Shown in pieces: positions 19,738 to 29,343 of a stretch of 64,000 bases of DNA. The position numbers and the translations under genes are program-made. The stretch's first letter is position 1. Every line of letters starts with the position of its first letter. This DNA comes from Silvania hatchlandensis (GTDB lineage: Bacteria > Pseudomonadota > Gammaproteobacteria > Enterobacterales > Enterobacteriaceae), in the NCBI RefSeq assembly GCF_025564065.1, contig NZ_JAMGZK010000054.1:186001-250000 (forward strand). The letters run 5' to 3'. The notes below the pieces were generated by a model, which was not told the origin of the DNA, did no database searches, and saw only the letters and a program-made list of their open reading frames with translations.

Positions 19738-20985
19738 ATGGTGGAATGGACAAGACGGCGTTTCTTACAGGCCAGCGCGCTGGCGGGCGGGGCAATGATG
19801 TTGCCGGGCCTGATGCAGACCGCGTGGGCCGCAGGCTCCGATAAGCCGGAGCTCGATACCGTGCGCGTCGGCTTTATCCCGCTGACCGACTGCGCGCCGC
19901 TGGCGATCGCGGCTTATAAAGGGTTCGATAAAAAATACGGCTTTACCCTGGTGCCGACCAAAGAGGCCAGCTGGGCCGCCGTCCGCGACAAGCTGGTGGC
20001 GGGGGAACTCGACGCTGCACACATTCTTTACGGCCTGCTGTACGGCCTGGAGCTGGGGATCGCCGGGAAGCCTAAACAGATGGCGAACCTGATGACCCTC
20101 AACCAGAACGGGCAGGCGATCACCCTCTCGAGCGAGCTGGCGCAGCAGGGCGTGCGCGACGTCGAGGGGCTGAAAAAGCTGATTGGACAGCAGGCACCGG
20201 GCAGCTACACCTTCGCCCATACCTTCCCGACCGGCACCCACGCCATGTGGCTCTACTACTGGCTGGCGAGTGCGGGCATCAATCCATTCGACGACGTGCG
20301 CACCGTGGTGGTGCCGCCGCCGCAGATGGTGATGAACATGCGCATCGGCAACATGGTTGGCTTTTGCGTCGGCGAGCCGTGGAACGCGCGCGCCATCAAT
20401 GACCGGATCGGCTTTACCGCTGCCACCTCCCAGTCGGTATGGCCAGAGCACCCGGAAAAAATCCTCGGTACCCGCCAGGAGTGGGTCGAGAGTCACCCGA
20501 ACACCGCCCGGGCGCTGGTCAGCGCCCTGCTGGAGGCGCAGCGCTGGATCGATGCCTCGCCGCAGAACAAGCAGGAGACCGCCCAGCTGCTGGCGCGTCG
20601 CGCCTGGCTCAACACCAAAGAGCAGTACCTCACCGGGCGCATGCTGGGGGAGTACGACAACGGCGTCGGACAGCGCTGGCAGGATACCAACCCGATTCGC
20701 TTCTTCGGCGAGGGGGCGGTCAGCTACCCGTGGCACTCCGACGGCATGTGGTTCTTAACCCAGTTCCGCCGCTGGGGGCTGCTGAAAACCGACCCGGATT
20801 ACGCCGCCATCGCCAAACGCATTAACCGCACCGATATCTGGCAGGACGCTGCTACCGCGGTGGGAGGGATTTCAACACCTTCGTCACCGCTGCGCAGCAG
20901 CCGGCTGATGGACGGCACCGTCTGGAACGGGACCGATCCGAAAGCGTACGCCAACAGTTTTGCCATTCACCGTACAGGGGCCTGA
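19738..20985 (+). CDS. nasF: Nitrate ABC transporter substrate-binding protein NasF
   Basis: This 415-residue periplasmic nitrate-binding protein of the NrtA/NasF family feeds the NasED importer. The N-terminus EWTRRRFLQASALAGG is a twin-arginine (Tat) signal with the RRxFL motif, and likely cleavage is after AWA at about residue 31. The family segment is VGFIPLTDCAPLAIAAYKGFF-like. The ATG at 19738 follows GGGAG. The frame continues upstream to a GTG at 19687, but that lies inside the leader terminator, so it is rejected. First gene of the nas operon. Confidence 0.95.
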   Translation: MVEWTRRRFLQASALAGGAMMLPGLMQTAWAAGSDKPELDTVRVGFIPLTDCAPLAIAAYKGFDKKYGFTLVPTKEASWAAVRDKLVAGELDAAHILYGLLYGLELGIAGKPKQMANLMTLNQNGQAITLSSELAQQGVRDVEGLKKLIGQQAPGSYTFAHTFPTGTHAMWLYYWLASAGINPFDDVRTVVVPPPQMVMNMRIGNMVGFCVGEPWNARAINDRIGFTAATSQSVWPEHPEKILGTRQEWVESHPNTARALVSALLEAQRWIDASPQNKQETAQLLARRAWLNTKEQYLTGRMLGEYDNGVGQRWQDTNPIRFFGEGAVSYPWHSDGMWFLTQFRRWGLLKTDPDYAAIAKRINRTDIWQDAATAVGGISTPSSPLRSSRLMDGTVWNGTDPKAYANSFAIHRTGA

Positions 20986-20986
20986 T

Positions 20987-21865
20987 ATGAAAAAAGTAAA
21001 CACCAAAGCGGCACCCGCCGCGCCGGTCAGCGGTGAAGTCATCACCCTGCCGCCGGTTCAGGTACGCCGTCGCGCACCGGCCTTCGCCCGGCAGATTAAT
21101 GCCCTGCTGCAGCGGCTGATCCCGGCAGTGCTCGGTCTGGGGCTGCTGGTGCTGGCCTGGCAGCTGGCCGCGCTGAACAGCAAAGGCTTTCCGACGCCGC
21201 TCAGCACCCTGGATTCGGCCATGACGCTGTTTGCCGATCCGTTCTACCGTGACGGGCCAAACGACATGGGGGTGGGCTGGAACGTGCTGGCTTCCCTGCA
21301 GCGCGTGGCCATCGGTTTTGGTCTGGCGGCGCTGGTCGGGATTCCGCTGGGGTTCCTGATCGGCCGTTTCACCTTTCTGGCCCGCATGTTTAACCCGCTG
21401 ATTGCGCTCCTGCGTCCGGTCAGCCCGCTGGCCTGGCTGCCGATTGGCCTGCTGCTGTTTCAGAAAGCAGAACCCGCCTCCAGTTGGACCATTTTTATCT
21501 GCTCGATCTGGCCGATGGTGATTAACACCGCCGAAGGGGTACGCCGCATTCCGGAAGATTACCTCAACGTGGCGCGGGTATTGCAGCTCTCAGAGTGGAC
21601 GGTGATGCGCCGCATTCTGTTCCCGGCGGTGCTGCCTGCGGTCCTGACCGGGGTACGTCTCTCCATCGGCATCGCCTGGCTGGTGATTGTCGCGGCAGAG
21701 ATGCTCACCGGGGGGCTGGGGATCGGCTTCTGGATCTGGAACGAGTGGAACAACCTCAACGTTGAAAACATTCTTATCGCCATCGTCATTATCGGCGTGG
21801 TCGGTTTACTGCTGGAGCAGGGGCTGATGCTGATCGCCCGTCGTTTCAGCTGGCAGGAAAAATAA
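20987..21865 (+). CDS. nasE: Nitrate ABC transporter permease NasE
   Basis: This 292-residue inner-membrane permease of the NrtB/NasE family, close to the taurine and sulfonate permeases, has about six membrane segments. The coupling-loop EAA motif is in the NVARVLQLSEWTVMRRILFPAVLPAVLTG region. It starts one base after the nasF stop and uses the sequence around that stop as its ribosome site, so translation is coupled. The N-terminal cytoplasmic tail of about 40 residues is rich in Ala, Pro and Arg. Partners are NasF and the ATPase NasD. Confidence 0.95.
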   Translation: MKKVNTKAAPAAPVSGEVITLPPVQVRRRAPAFARQINALLQRLIPAVLGLGLLVLAWQLAALNSKGFPTPLSTLDSAMTLFADPFYRDGPNDMGVGWNVLASLQRVAIGFGLAALVGIPLGFLIGRFTFLARMFNPLIALLRPVSPLAWLPIGLLLFQKAEPASSWTIFICSIWPMVINTAEGVRRIPEDYLNVARVLQLSEWTVMRRILFPAVLPAVLTGVRLSIGIAWLVIVAAEMLTGGLGIGFWIWNEWNNLNVENILIAIVIIGVVGLLLEQGLMLIARRFSWQEK

Positions 21866-21874
21866 GGAGCGCAC

Positions 21875-22663
21875 ATGAAACCATTAATTCAGGTCCAGGC
21901 CGTCAGCCAACGTTTTTCCACCGCCAGCGGCGAGTTTCTGGCGCTGCAGAACGTCTCATTTGATATTCACGAAGGGGAGACCGTCAGCCTGATTGGTCAC
22001 TCCGGCTGCGGCAAGTCAACGCTGCTGAACCTGATCGCGGGCATCACCTTGCCTACCGAGGGCGGGCTGCTCTGTGACAACCGTGAAATTGCCGGGCCAG
22101 GCCCGGAGCGGGCGGTGGTATTCCAGAACCACTCCCTGCTGCCGTGGCTGACCTGCTTCGACAACGTGGCGCTGGCGGTGGATCAGGTGTTCCGCCGCAG
22201 CATGAGCAAAGCGGAACGCCGGGAGTGGATCGAGCACAACCTCGATCGGGTGCAGATGGGGCACGCCATCCACAAACGCCCCGGCGAGATTTCCGGCGGC
22301 ATGAAGCAGCGCGTCGGCATTGCCCGCGCGCTGGCGATGAAACCAAAAGTTTTGCTGATGGATGAGCCCTTTGGTGCCCTCGACGCTCTGACCCGCGCCC
22401 ATCTGCAGGATTCAGTGATGAAAATCCAGCAGGAGCTGAATACCACCATCGTGCTGATCACCCACGACGTGGACGAAGCGGTGCTGCTCTCGGATCGGGT
22501 GCTGATGATGACCAACGGCCCGGCGGCGACGGTCGGTGAGATATTGCGCGTCGACCTGCCGCGCCCGCGTAACCGGGTGCAGCTGGCGGAAGACAGCCGC
22601 TATCACCATATGCGTCAGCAGATCCTGCATTTCCTCTACGAAAAACAGCCGAAAGCGGCCTGA
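21875..22663 (+). CDS. nasD: Nitrate ABC transporter ATP-binding protein NasD
   Basis: This 262-residue ABC ATPase drives nitrate import. Walker A GHSGCGKST is at residues 41-49, the Q-loop is in VFQNHSLLPWL, the signature is ISGGMKQRVGIARA, Walker B is VLLMDEPFGALDA and the switch histidine is in LITHDVDEA. It belongs to the NrtD/SsuB-like branch. AAGGAG precedes the ATG, nine bases after nasE. The next gene begins ten bases after its stop. Confidence 0.96.
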   Translation: MKPLIQVQAVSQRFSTASGEFLALQNVSFDIHEGETVSLIGHSGCGKSTLLNLIAGITLPTEGGLLCDNREIAGPGPERAVVFQNHSLLPWLTCFDNVALAVDQVFRRSMSKAERREWIEHNLDRVQMGHAIHKRPGEISGGMKQRVGIARALAMKPKVLLMDEPFGALDALTRAHLQDSVMKIQQELNTTIVLITHDVDEAVLLSDRVLMMTNGPAATVGEILRVDLPRPRNRVQLAEDSRYHHMRQQILHFLYEKQPKAA

Positions 22664-22673
22664 GGAGCACCCC

Positions 22674-25600
22674 ATGCGCCTGGTCATCATTGGAAACGGG
22701 TTGGCGGCAACGCGGCTGATTGCCTCGTTAACCGACCGCGCGCCCGGCCGCTTCGCCATCACGGTGATTGGCGACGAGCGGGTGCCTGCCTACAACCGCA
22801 TTCAGCTTTCGCCGGTGCTCGGGGGCGAAAAAAGTGTCGCCGCCATCCGGCTGCACGATGACGAATGGTATCGCCAGCGCGGCGTAACGGTGCTGTGCGG
22901 TGAGCGGGTGCTGGGGGTGGATGTTGCGGCGCAGACGCTCAGCACCGACCGCCGTGAACTGGCATGGGATGAACTGGTGTTTGCCACCGGATCCCAGCCG
23001 TTTGTGCCGCCGATCCCCGGCAGCCAGCTGCCCAACGTCTTCACCTTTCGCACGCTCGATGACGTGAACGCCATTCTTGCCACCCCCGGTCCGGCGGTGG
23101 TGTTGGGCGGCGGGGTATTGGGGGTGGAAGCGGCGGCGGCGTTACAGCTTCAATGTGACAACGTCACTTTAATTCATCGCGGCCCGTGGCTGATGGAGCA
23201 GCAGCTCGACAGCCACGCCGGATTGCTGCTGGAGCAGGCGCTCGACGCGCGCGGGATCCGCTGCGAGCTGAACGCCGGGCTGACGCAGATCGCCGCCGAC
23301 TCCGTGACCCTCACCAGCGGCCGCACGCTTGCCGCCAGTCGGGTGCTGCTGGCGACGGGCGTCACGCCGAACATCGCCCTGGCGCAGGCCAGCGGTGTGC
23401 CGTGCGGGCGCGGCATTCAGGTAGATGATCAGATGTGCACCGCGTTACGCGGCATCAGCGCCATCGGCGAGTGCTGCGAAATTGATGGCCAGATCTGGGG
23501 CCTGGTGGCGCCATGTCTGGCGCAGGCGGAGATCCTCGCCGCCCGGCTGGCAGGCGACAGCGTCACCCCGTTTACCCCGAGCGAAGGCGGCATGCGCCTG
23601 AAAGTTACCGGGGTGGAGTTGTTCAGCGCCGGGCAGGTGAACGCCCAGGCTGACGATGCGGTGTGGACCAGCTGGGATCCGCTGACCCGCCATTATCGCC
23701 GCTTACTGATCCGTAACGGCACGCTGGCAGGCGTGCTGCTGATGGGGGATTGCCGTAGCGCGGCCACCCTCACTGATTTACTGGCTACGCCAGAGCCCGC
23801 TCAGGCGGACTGGCTGTTCGATCAATTCACTACGCAGCCGCAGGTTGCAGGACAGAACGCTATGACAAAACCTACTCTGGTGGTGGTTGGGCACGGTATG
23901 GTCGGCCACCATTTTCTTGAAGACTGCGTAAACCGCAATCTGCATCAGCAATACCAGATCGTGGTCTTCGGCGAAGAGCGTTATGCCGCCTATGACCGGG
24001 TCCATCTTTCGGAATACTTTGCCGGACGCAGCGCCGATTCGCTGTCGATGGTGGCGGGGGATTTCTTTGCCGATAACGGCATTGAGTTGCGCCTGTCCCA
24101 GCAGATTGTGGCGATCGACCGTGAGGCGCGCGTGGTGCGCACCGCAGGCGGGCACGAGACCCATTGGGATAAACTGGTGATGGCCACCGGCTCCTGGCCG
24201 TTTGTGCCGCCGGTGCCGGGACGCGAGCTGGCGGGCTGCTTTGTCTACCGCACGCTGGACGACCTCGACCACATTGCCGCTCACGCCAAACATTCACGCA
24301 CCGGGGTGGTGATTGGCGGCGGGCTGCTGGGGCTGGAGGCGGCTAACGCGCTCAAGCAGCTGGGTCTGGAGACACATGTGGTGGAGTTTGCCCCGAATCT
24401 GATGGCGGTGCAGCTTGATAACGACGGCGCGGCGATGCTGCGGCGTAAAATTGAAGCCCTCGGGGTGGGAGTGCATACCAGCAAAGCGACTACTGAGATT
24501 GCTGAAACTGACGCGGGGATGGTGCTGCGCTTCGCTGACGGCAGCGAACTGGCCACCGACATGGTGGTGTTCTCAGCCGGGATCCGTCCGCAGGATGCGC
24601 TGGCCCGCGAATGTGGCCTACAGCTTGGGGAGCGCGGCGGGATCGGCATCGACAACCAGTGCCGCACCTCCGATGAAGACATCTTCGCCATCGGCGAATG
24701 CGCCCTCTGGGACGGTAAAATTTACGGTCTGGTGGCTCCCGGCTACCAGATGGCGCGGGTGGCGTCTGCCGCGCTGGCGGGGGAAGACAACGCCTTCAGC
24801 GGGGCGGATATGAGCACTAAACTGAAGCTGCTCGGCGTAGACGTGGCTTCGTTCGGCGATGCCCACGGCCGCACGCCGGGATCCCAGAGCTACCAGTGGA
24901 CCCACGGGCCACAGCAGATCTACAAAAAAATCGTGGTCAGCGCCGACGGCAAAACCCTGCTCGGCGGCGTGCTGGTAGGGGATGCCAGCGAATATGCCAC
25001 TCTGGTGCAGATGATGCTCAACGACATCAGCCTGCCGAAAGATCCGGAAACCCTGATCCTGCCCGCCGTTGCCGGTAGCGCGCCAAAAGCGCTGGGTGTG
25101 GCGGCCCTGCCGGACAGCGCGCAGATCTGCTCCTGTCACAACGTCAGTAAAGGCGATATCTGCCAGGCCGTCAGCAACGGTGCCATCGAGATCGGGACGG
25201 TAAAACAGTGCACCAAAGCGGGTACCGGCTGCGGGGGCTGCACCGCGCTGGTCAAACAGGTGATGGAGTTCCAGCTTGCCGCCCAGGGCGTGGAAGTGAA
25301 GAAAGATATCTGCGAGCACTTCGCGTATTCGCGTCAGGAGATCTACCACCTGGTGCGCGTCAACCGCATCCATACCTTTGACCAGCTGATTAGCCGCTAC
25401 GGCCAGGGCCACGGGTGCGAGATCTGTAAGCCGCTGGTCGGGTCGGTGCTGGCCTCCTGCTGGAATGAATACCTGCTGAAACCGGCACATTTGCCGCTGC
25501 AGGACACCAACGACCGCTTCTTTGCCAATATTCAGAAAGACGGCACCTACTCGATTGTGCCGCGCATGGCGGCGGGGGAAGTGTCTGCTGACGGGCTGAT

Positions 25601-26660
25601 CGCCATCGGCCAGATTGCCAAACGCTATCAGCTGTACAGCAAAATCACCGGCGGGCAGCGTATCGACCTGTTTGGTGCCCGGCTGGAGCAACTCCCGGAG
25701 ATCTGGCAGCTGCTGATCGACGCCGGGTTTGAAACCGGCCACGCTTACGGCAAATCCCTGCGCACGGTGAAATCCTGCGTTGGCTCCACCTGGTGTCGTT
25801 ACGGCGTGCAGGACTCCACCGGGCTGGCGGTGACCCTCGAGAACCGCTACAAGGGGCTACGCGCGCCGCATAAGATCAAGATGGCGGTGTCGGGCTGTAC
25901 CCGCGAGTGCGCCGAAGCCCAGAGTAAAGACGTGGGGGTGATCGCCACCGACAAGGGGTGGAACCTGTACCTCTGCGGTAACGGCGGCATGAAGCCGCGC
26001 CATGCGGATCTGTTTGCCAGCGATCTCGATGACGCCACGCTGCTGCGCTACGTCGACCGCTTCCTGATGTTCTACATCCGCACCGCCGATCGCCTGCAGC
26101 GCACCAGCACCTGGATGGATAACCTCGAAGGCGGGCTGGACTACCTGCGGGAAGTGATTATCGACGACAGCCTCGGCCTTGCCGACGAGCTGGAGCAGGA
26201 GATGGCCCGCGTCGTGGAAACCTACCAGTGCGAATGGCAAACCACCCTGCAGGATGCTGGCCGTCTGGCGCAGTTCCGCACGTTGGGCAGCGACGCGCAA
26301 CCGGCGACTCACAAACGCTGGCAGGACGTTTGCACCGTGGAAGATATCCCCGAACAGGCCGGAATTGGTGCCCGACTGGGTCAGCAGCAAATTGCGCTGT
26401 TCCGCTTTGGTAAGGCGATTTATGCCCTGGAAGATCGCGAGCCGGGCGGCGACGCCAGCGTGCTGTCCCGTGGCATTCTGGGTGATGCGGGCGGCGAGCC
26501 GGTGGTGATCTCCCCGCTGTACAAAACGCGGATCCGCCTGCGCGATGGACGTCAGTTCGAGACTGGTGAAGTGGCGGTGCGCGCCTGGCCGGTGAAAATT
26601 GACGGCGACCGGGTGCTGGTGGGTAGCGAAGAACTGGTGATGCGCGCGGAGGCTTCATGA
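22674..26660 (+). CDS. nasB: Fused NasC-NasB assimilatory nitrite reductase
   Basis: One open frame of 1328 residues joins two proteins that are separate in K. oxytoca. Residues 1-396 are NasC, an FAD/NAD(P)-binding oxidoreductase (IIGNGLAATRLI; VVLGGGVLGVEAA) that passes NADH electrons to the nitrate reductase. Residues 397-1328 are NasB. They hold a second FAD/NAD(P) module (VVVGHGMVGHHF; VVIGGGLLGLEAA) and a BFD-like [2Fe-2S] site at about 818-865 (CSCHN...CGGC). The siroheme/[4Fe-4S] site is at about 1035-1085 (CVGSTWC...GCTREC), and a NirD-like Rieske-fold tail without iron ligands begins near 1219. NasB reduces nitrite to ammonia with NADH. An ATG at 23862 with AGGA nine bases upstream could also give separate NasB. 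The stop overlaps nasA (ATGA). Confidence 0.9.
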   Translation: MRLVIIGNGLAATRLIASLTDRAPGRFAITVIGDERVPAYNRIQLSPVLGGEKSVAAIRLHDDEWYRQRGVTVLCGERVLGVDVAAQTLSTDRRELAWDELVFATGSQPFVPPIPGSQLPNVFTFRTLDDVNAILATPGPAVVLGGGVLGVEAAAALQLQCDNVTLIHRGPWLMEQQLDSHAGLLLEQALDARGIRCELNAGLTQIAADSVTLTSGRTLAASRVLLATGVTPNIALAQASGVPCGRGIQVDDQMCTALRGISAIGECCEIDGQIWGLVAPCLAQAEILAARLAGDSVTPFTPSEGGMRLKVTGVELFSAGQVNAQADDAVWTSWDPLTRHYRRLLIRNGTLAGVLLMGDCRSAATLTDLLATPEPAQADWLFDQFTTQPQVAGQNAMTKPTLVVVGHGMVGHHFLEDCVNRNLHQQYQIVVFGEERYAAYDRVHLSEYFAGRSADSLSMVAGDFFADNGIELRLSQQIVAIDREARVVRTAGGHETHWDKLVMATGSWPFVPPVPGRELAGCFVYRTLDDLDHIAAHAKHSRTGVVIGGGLLGLEAANALKQLGLETHVVEFAPNLMAVQLDNDGAAMLRRKIEALGVGVHTSKATTEIAETDAGMVLRFADGSELATDMVVFSAGIRPQDALARECGLQLGERGGIGIDNQCRTSDEDIFAIGECALWDGKIYGLVAPGYQMARVASAALAGEDNAFSGADMSTKLKLLGVDVASFGDAHGRTPGSQSYQWTHGPQQIYKKIVVSADGKTLLGGVLVGDASEYATLVQMMLNDISLPKDPETLILPAVAGSAPKALGVAALPDSAQICSCHNVSKGDICQAVSNGAIEIGTVKQCTKAGTGCGGCTALVKQVMEFQLAAQGVEVKKDICEHFAYSRQEIYHLVRVNRIHTFDQLISRYGQGHGCEICKPLVGSVLASCWNEYLLKPAHLPLQDTNDRFFANIQKDGTYSIVPRMAAGEVSADGLIAIGQIAKRYQLYSKITGGQRIDLFGARLEQLPEIWQLLIDAGFETGHAYGKSLRTVKSCVGSTWCRYGVQDSTGLAVTLENRYKGLRAPHKIKMAVSGCTRECAEAQSKDVGVIATDKGWNLYLCGNGGMKPRHADLFASDLDDATLLRYVDRFLMFYIRTADRLQRTSTWMDNLEGGLDYLREVIIDDSLGLADELEQEMARVVETYQCEWQTTLQDAGRLAQFRTLGSDAQPATHKRWQDVCTVEDIPEQAGIGARLGQQQIALFRFGKAIYALEDREPGGDASVLSRGILGDAGGEPVVISPLYKTRIRLRDGRQFETGEVAVRAWPVKIDGDRVLVGSEELVMRAEAS

Positions 26661-29185
26661 CGGAAACCCGATCCACCTGTCCCTACTGCGGCGTTGGCTG
26701 CGGGGTGATCGCCCGGGTTGACGCGGGTGAAGTGAGCGTGCGCGGCGATGACAGCCACCCGGCCAATTTTGGCCGCCTGTGCGTGAAAGGCTCGGCGTTA
26801 GGGGAGACCACCGGACTGGCGGGACGCCTGCTGCAGCCGGAAGTCGACGACCAGCCGGTCAGCTGGGACCAGGCGCTACAGACGGCGGGCCAACGCCTGC
26901 GTGAGATTATCGACACTTACGGCCCGCAGGCGGTGGCGTTTTACGCCTCCGGCCAGCTGCTGACCGAAGATTACTACGCCGCCAACAAGCTGATGAAGGG
27001 CTTTATCGGTGCGGCGAATATCGACACTAACTCCCGGCTGTGCATGTCCTCGGCGGTGGTGGGCTACAAGCGCGCCTTCGGCGAAGACATTGTCCCCTGC
27101 AGCTATGAAGACATTGAACAGACCGACCTGGTGGTGCTGGTGGGGTCCAACGCCGCCTGGACCCATCCGGTGCTTTATCAGCGGCTGGTGCAGGCGCGGG
27201 CCAACCATCCGCAGATGAAAGTGGTGGTGATCGACCCCAGGCGCACCGCCACCTGCGACATTGCCGATCTGCATCTGGCCCTGACCCCGGGCAGCGATGC
27301 CGGACTGTTTGTTGGCCTGCTGAACGCCATTGACGGCGAAGAGGGCGATGCGCAGCAGCGGGCGCGCGACTGGCCGTTGGCGCGGGTGGCGGCGTTTTGC
27401 GGCCTGGCAGAAGACGATATCGCCACCTTTTATGCCTGGTTTATCGCCGCTCCGCGCGCGGTTACGCTGTACACGATGGGCATAAATCAGTCCGCCAGCG
27501 GCAGCGACAAGTGCAATGCGATCATCAACGTCCATCTGGCGAGCGGCAAAATTGGCCGCGACGGCTGCGGGCCGTTTTCGCTGACCGGGCAACCGAATGC
27601 GATGGGCGGACGCGAAGTGGGCGGGCTGGCAAATCAGCTGGCGGCGCACATGAACTTTACCCCGGACGATCTCAGCCGGGTGGCCCGCTTCTGGGGCACC
27701 GAGCGGCTGGCGCAGACCCCGGGACTGATGGCGGTGGAGCTGTTCGACGCCATCGCCCGGGGCGAGGTGAAAGCGGTGTGGATCATGGGCACCAACCCGG
27801 CAGTATCGTTGCCCGACAGCCATGCGGTATGCCAGGCGCTGGCCGCCTGTCCGCTGGTGATGGTCTCTGAGGTGATGCGCGATACCGACACCAGCCGCTT
27901 CGCCCACATTCGCTTTCCGGCCCTCGGCTGGGGCGAAAAAGACGGCACGGTCACCAACTCCGAGCGGCGGATCTCACGCCAGCGCGCCTTTCTCCAGGCA
28001 CCTGGGGAGGCGAAAGCCGACTGGTGGATCATCGCCCGCATCGCAGAGCAGCTGGGCCATGGCGCGGCCTTTGCCTGGGATCATCCCCATGCCATTTTTG
28101 CCGAACACGCCGCCCTGTCAGCCTTTGAAAACCACGGCGAGCGGGCGTTTAACCTGGTAGAACTGGCGCAGCTGACCCGCGCCGGGTGGGACGATCTTGC
28201 CCCCTGGCAGTGGCCGATTGACCGTGAGGCACTGACCCGCGCCCACCGGGTGCCGGTCACTCCGCAGGAACACGGCGCAACGCCGGACGCGCTGTATCCC
28301 TTTATTCTCAACAGCGGACGCATTCGCGATCAGTGGCATACCATGACCCGCACCGGCTATGTGCCCAGGCTGATGCAGCACCGCGACGAGCCGACGGTGG
28401 ACGTCTCCCCGGAGGATGCGGCGCGCCTCGGCGTAGCGGACGGCCAGCTGGCCCGCATCAGCTCCGCGCGCGGGCTGATGGTCGCCCGGGCGCGGATTAA
28501 CGACGGACAGCGGGTCGGGGAGCTGTTTGCCCCGATGCACTGGAACAGCTGCTTCTCGCGCCAGGGCAAGATCAATGCGCTGGTGGAAGGGCGCTGCGAT
28601 CCTCACTCCGGTCAGCCGGAGAGCAAACAGACCGCGGTGCGGCTGATGCCCTGGCAACCCGCCTGGCAGGGGGAACTCTACAGCCGGGACGAACTCACGT
28701 TGCCGGCCTCGGTTAACTGGTGGCGCAAGGCCACATCCGGCGTGTCGCGTCTGACCCTCGCGGGGGATAAACCGCTGCTGACGTGGCTGATGAACCACTG
28801 CAGCTCGCACGGCTGGCAGTTACAGGTGGCGCAGACCGGGGAGCGTAGCAGCCTGTTGGCCTGGCATCACAACCAACTGATGCTCGGCTACTGGGAAGGT
28901 ACCGCGCTGCCAACCCTTGCCCATGCGGTGATTGCCGCAGCCTTTGAGTCGGCACCCGCCGAGCTCGCTGAGCGGCATGCGTTATTGAACGGACAGGGGG
29001 CGGGGGAGCAGGTTGATCCGGGGCGCATCATCTGTAGCTGTTTTAGCATTGGCGAGAAGGCGATTCAGCAGGCCATCGTTGAAGGATGTGATTCCGCTGC
29101 GGCACTGGGAGGCAAGCTGCGCTGCGGCACTAACTGCGGCTCCTGCGTGCCGGAACTGAAGGCGATGCTGTGTGTAAAGGCGTAA
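26657..29185 (+). CDS. nasA: Assimilatory nitrate reductase catalytic subunit NasA
   Basis: NasA reduces nitrate to nitrite in the cytoplasm with a molybdenum bis-MGD cofactor. The 842-residue protein has an N-terminal [4Fe-4S] motif CPYCGVGCG (Cys8, 11, 15) plus a fourth cysteine in RLCVKG. The probable Mo-ligand cysteine is in NSRLCMSSAV near residue 130. Molybdopterin domains follow, and a C-terminal BFD-like [2Fe-2S] segment (IICSCFSIGEKA...CGTNCGSC, from about residue 790) takes electrons from the NasC module. There is no Tat signal, consistent with an assimilatory enzyme. GGAGG precedes the start inside nasB. Confidence 0.96.
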   Translation: MTETRSTCPYCGVGCGVIARVDAGEVSVRGDDSHPANFGRLCVKGSALGETTGLAGRLLQPEVDDQPVSWDQALQTAGQRLREIIDTYGPQAVAFYASGQLLTEDYYAANKLMKGFIGAANIDTNSRLCMSSAVVGYKRAFGEDIVPCSYEDIEQTDLVVLVGSNAAWTHPVLYQRLVQARANHPQMKVVVIDPRRTATCDIADLHLALTPGSDAGLFVGLLNAIDGEEGDAQQRARDWPLARVAAFCGLAEDDIATFYAWFIAAPRAVTLYTMGINQSASGSDKCNAIINVHLASGKIGRDGCGPFSLTGQPNAMGGREVGGLANQLAAHMNFTPDDLSRVARFWGTERLAQTPGLMAVELFDAIARGEVKAVWIMGTNPAVSLPDSHAVCQALAACPLVMVSEVMRDTDTSRFAHIRFPALGWGEKDGTVTNSERRISRQRAFLQAPGEAKADWWIIARIAEQLGHGAAFAWDHPHAIFAEHAALSAFENHGERAFNLVELAQLTRAGWDDLAPWQWPIDREALTRAHRVPVTPQEHGATPDALYPFILNSGRIRDQWHTMTRTGYVPRLMQHRDEPTVDVSPEDAARLGVADGQLARISSARGLMVARARINDGQRVGELFAPMHWNSCFSRQGKINALVEGRCDPHSGQPESKQTAVRLMPWQPAWQGELYSRDELTLPASVNWWRKATSGVSRLTLAGDKPLLTWLMNHCSSHGWQLQVAQTGERSSLLAWHHNQLMLGYWEGTALPTLAHAVIAAAFESAPAELAERHALLNGQGAGEQVDPGRIICSCFSIGEKAIQQAIVEGCDSAAALGGKLRCGTNCGSCVPELKAMLCVKA

Positions 29186-29343
29186 CTGCGTCATGTGGCG
29201 TTACGCTTACCCGACCGACGTTCCCCGTATTGCCCTCTGGATTCAGGAAATTCCTGAAATTGTGCTTAAGGCTGTAATTGTTTCCAGAAAACGATAAGGT
29301 AAGGGGTGTTTTATGTCTGAAATGGATCCCTGTTACGACGTTA

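Noticed and set aside
24618-25742. Long minus-strand open frame of 374 codons inside nasB
   Set aside because: It lies fully antisense to a well-conserved gene in GC-rich DNA, has no ribosome site and no recognisable domain. A shadow frame.
26876-27907. Minus-strand frame of 343 codons inside nasA
   Set aside because: Antisense shadow of a conserved molybdenum enzyme; composition (many His, Arg, Gly) is typical of reverse-strand artefacts.
29180-29206. Inverted repeat GCGTAAC/GTTACGC after nasA as a terminator
   Set aside because: The 13-base loop is large and no T run follows. The stem overlaps the nasA stop and may be chance or a weak pause.
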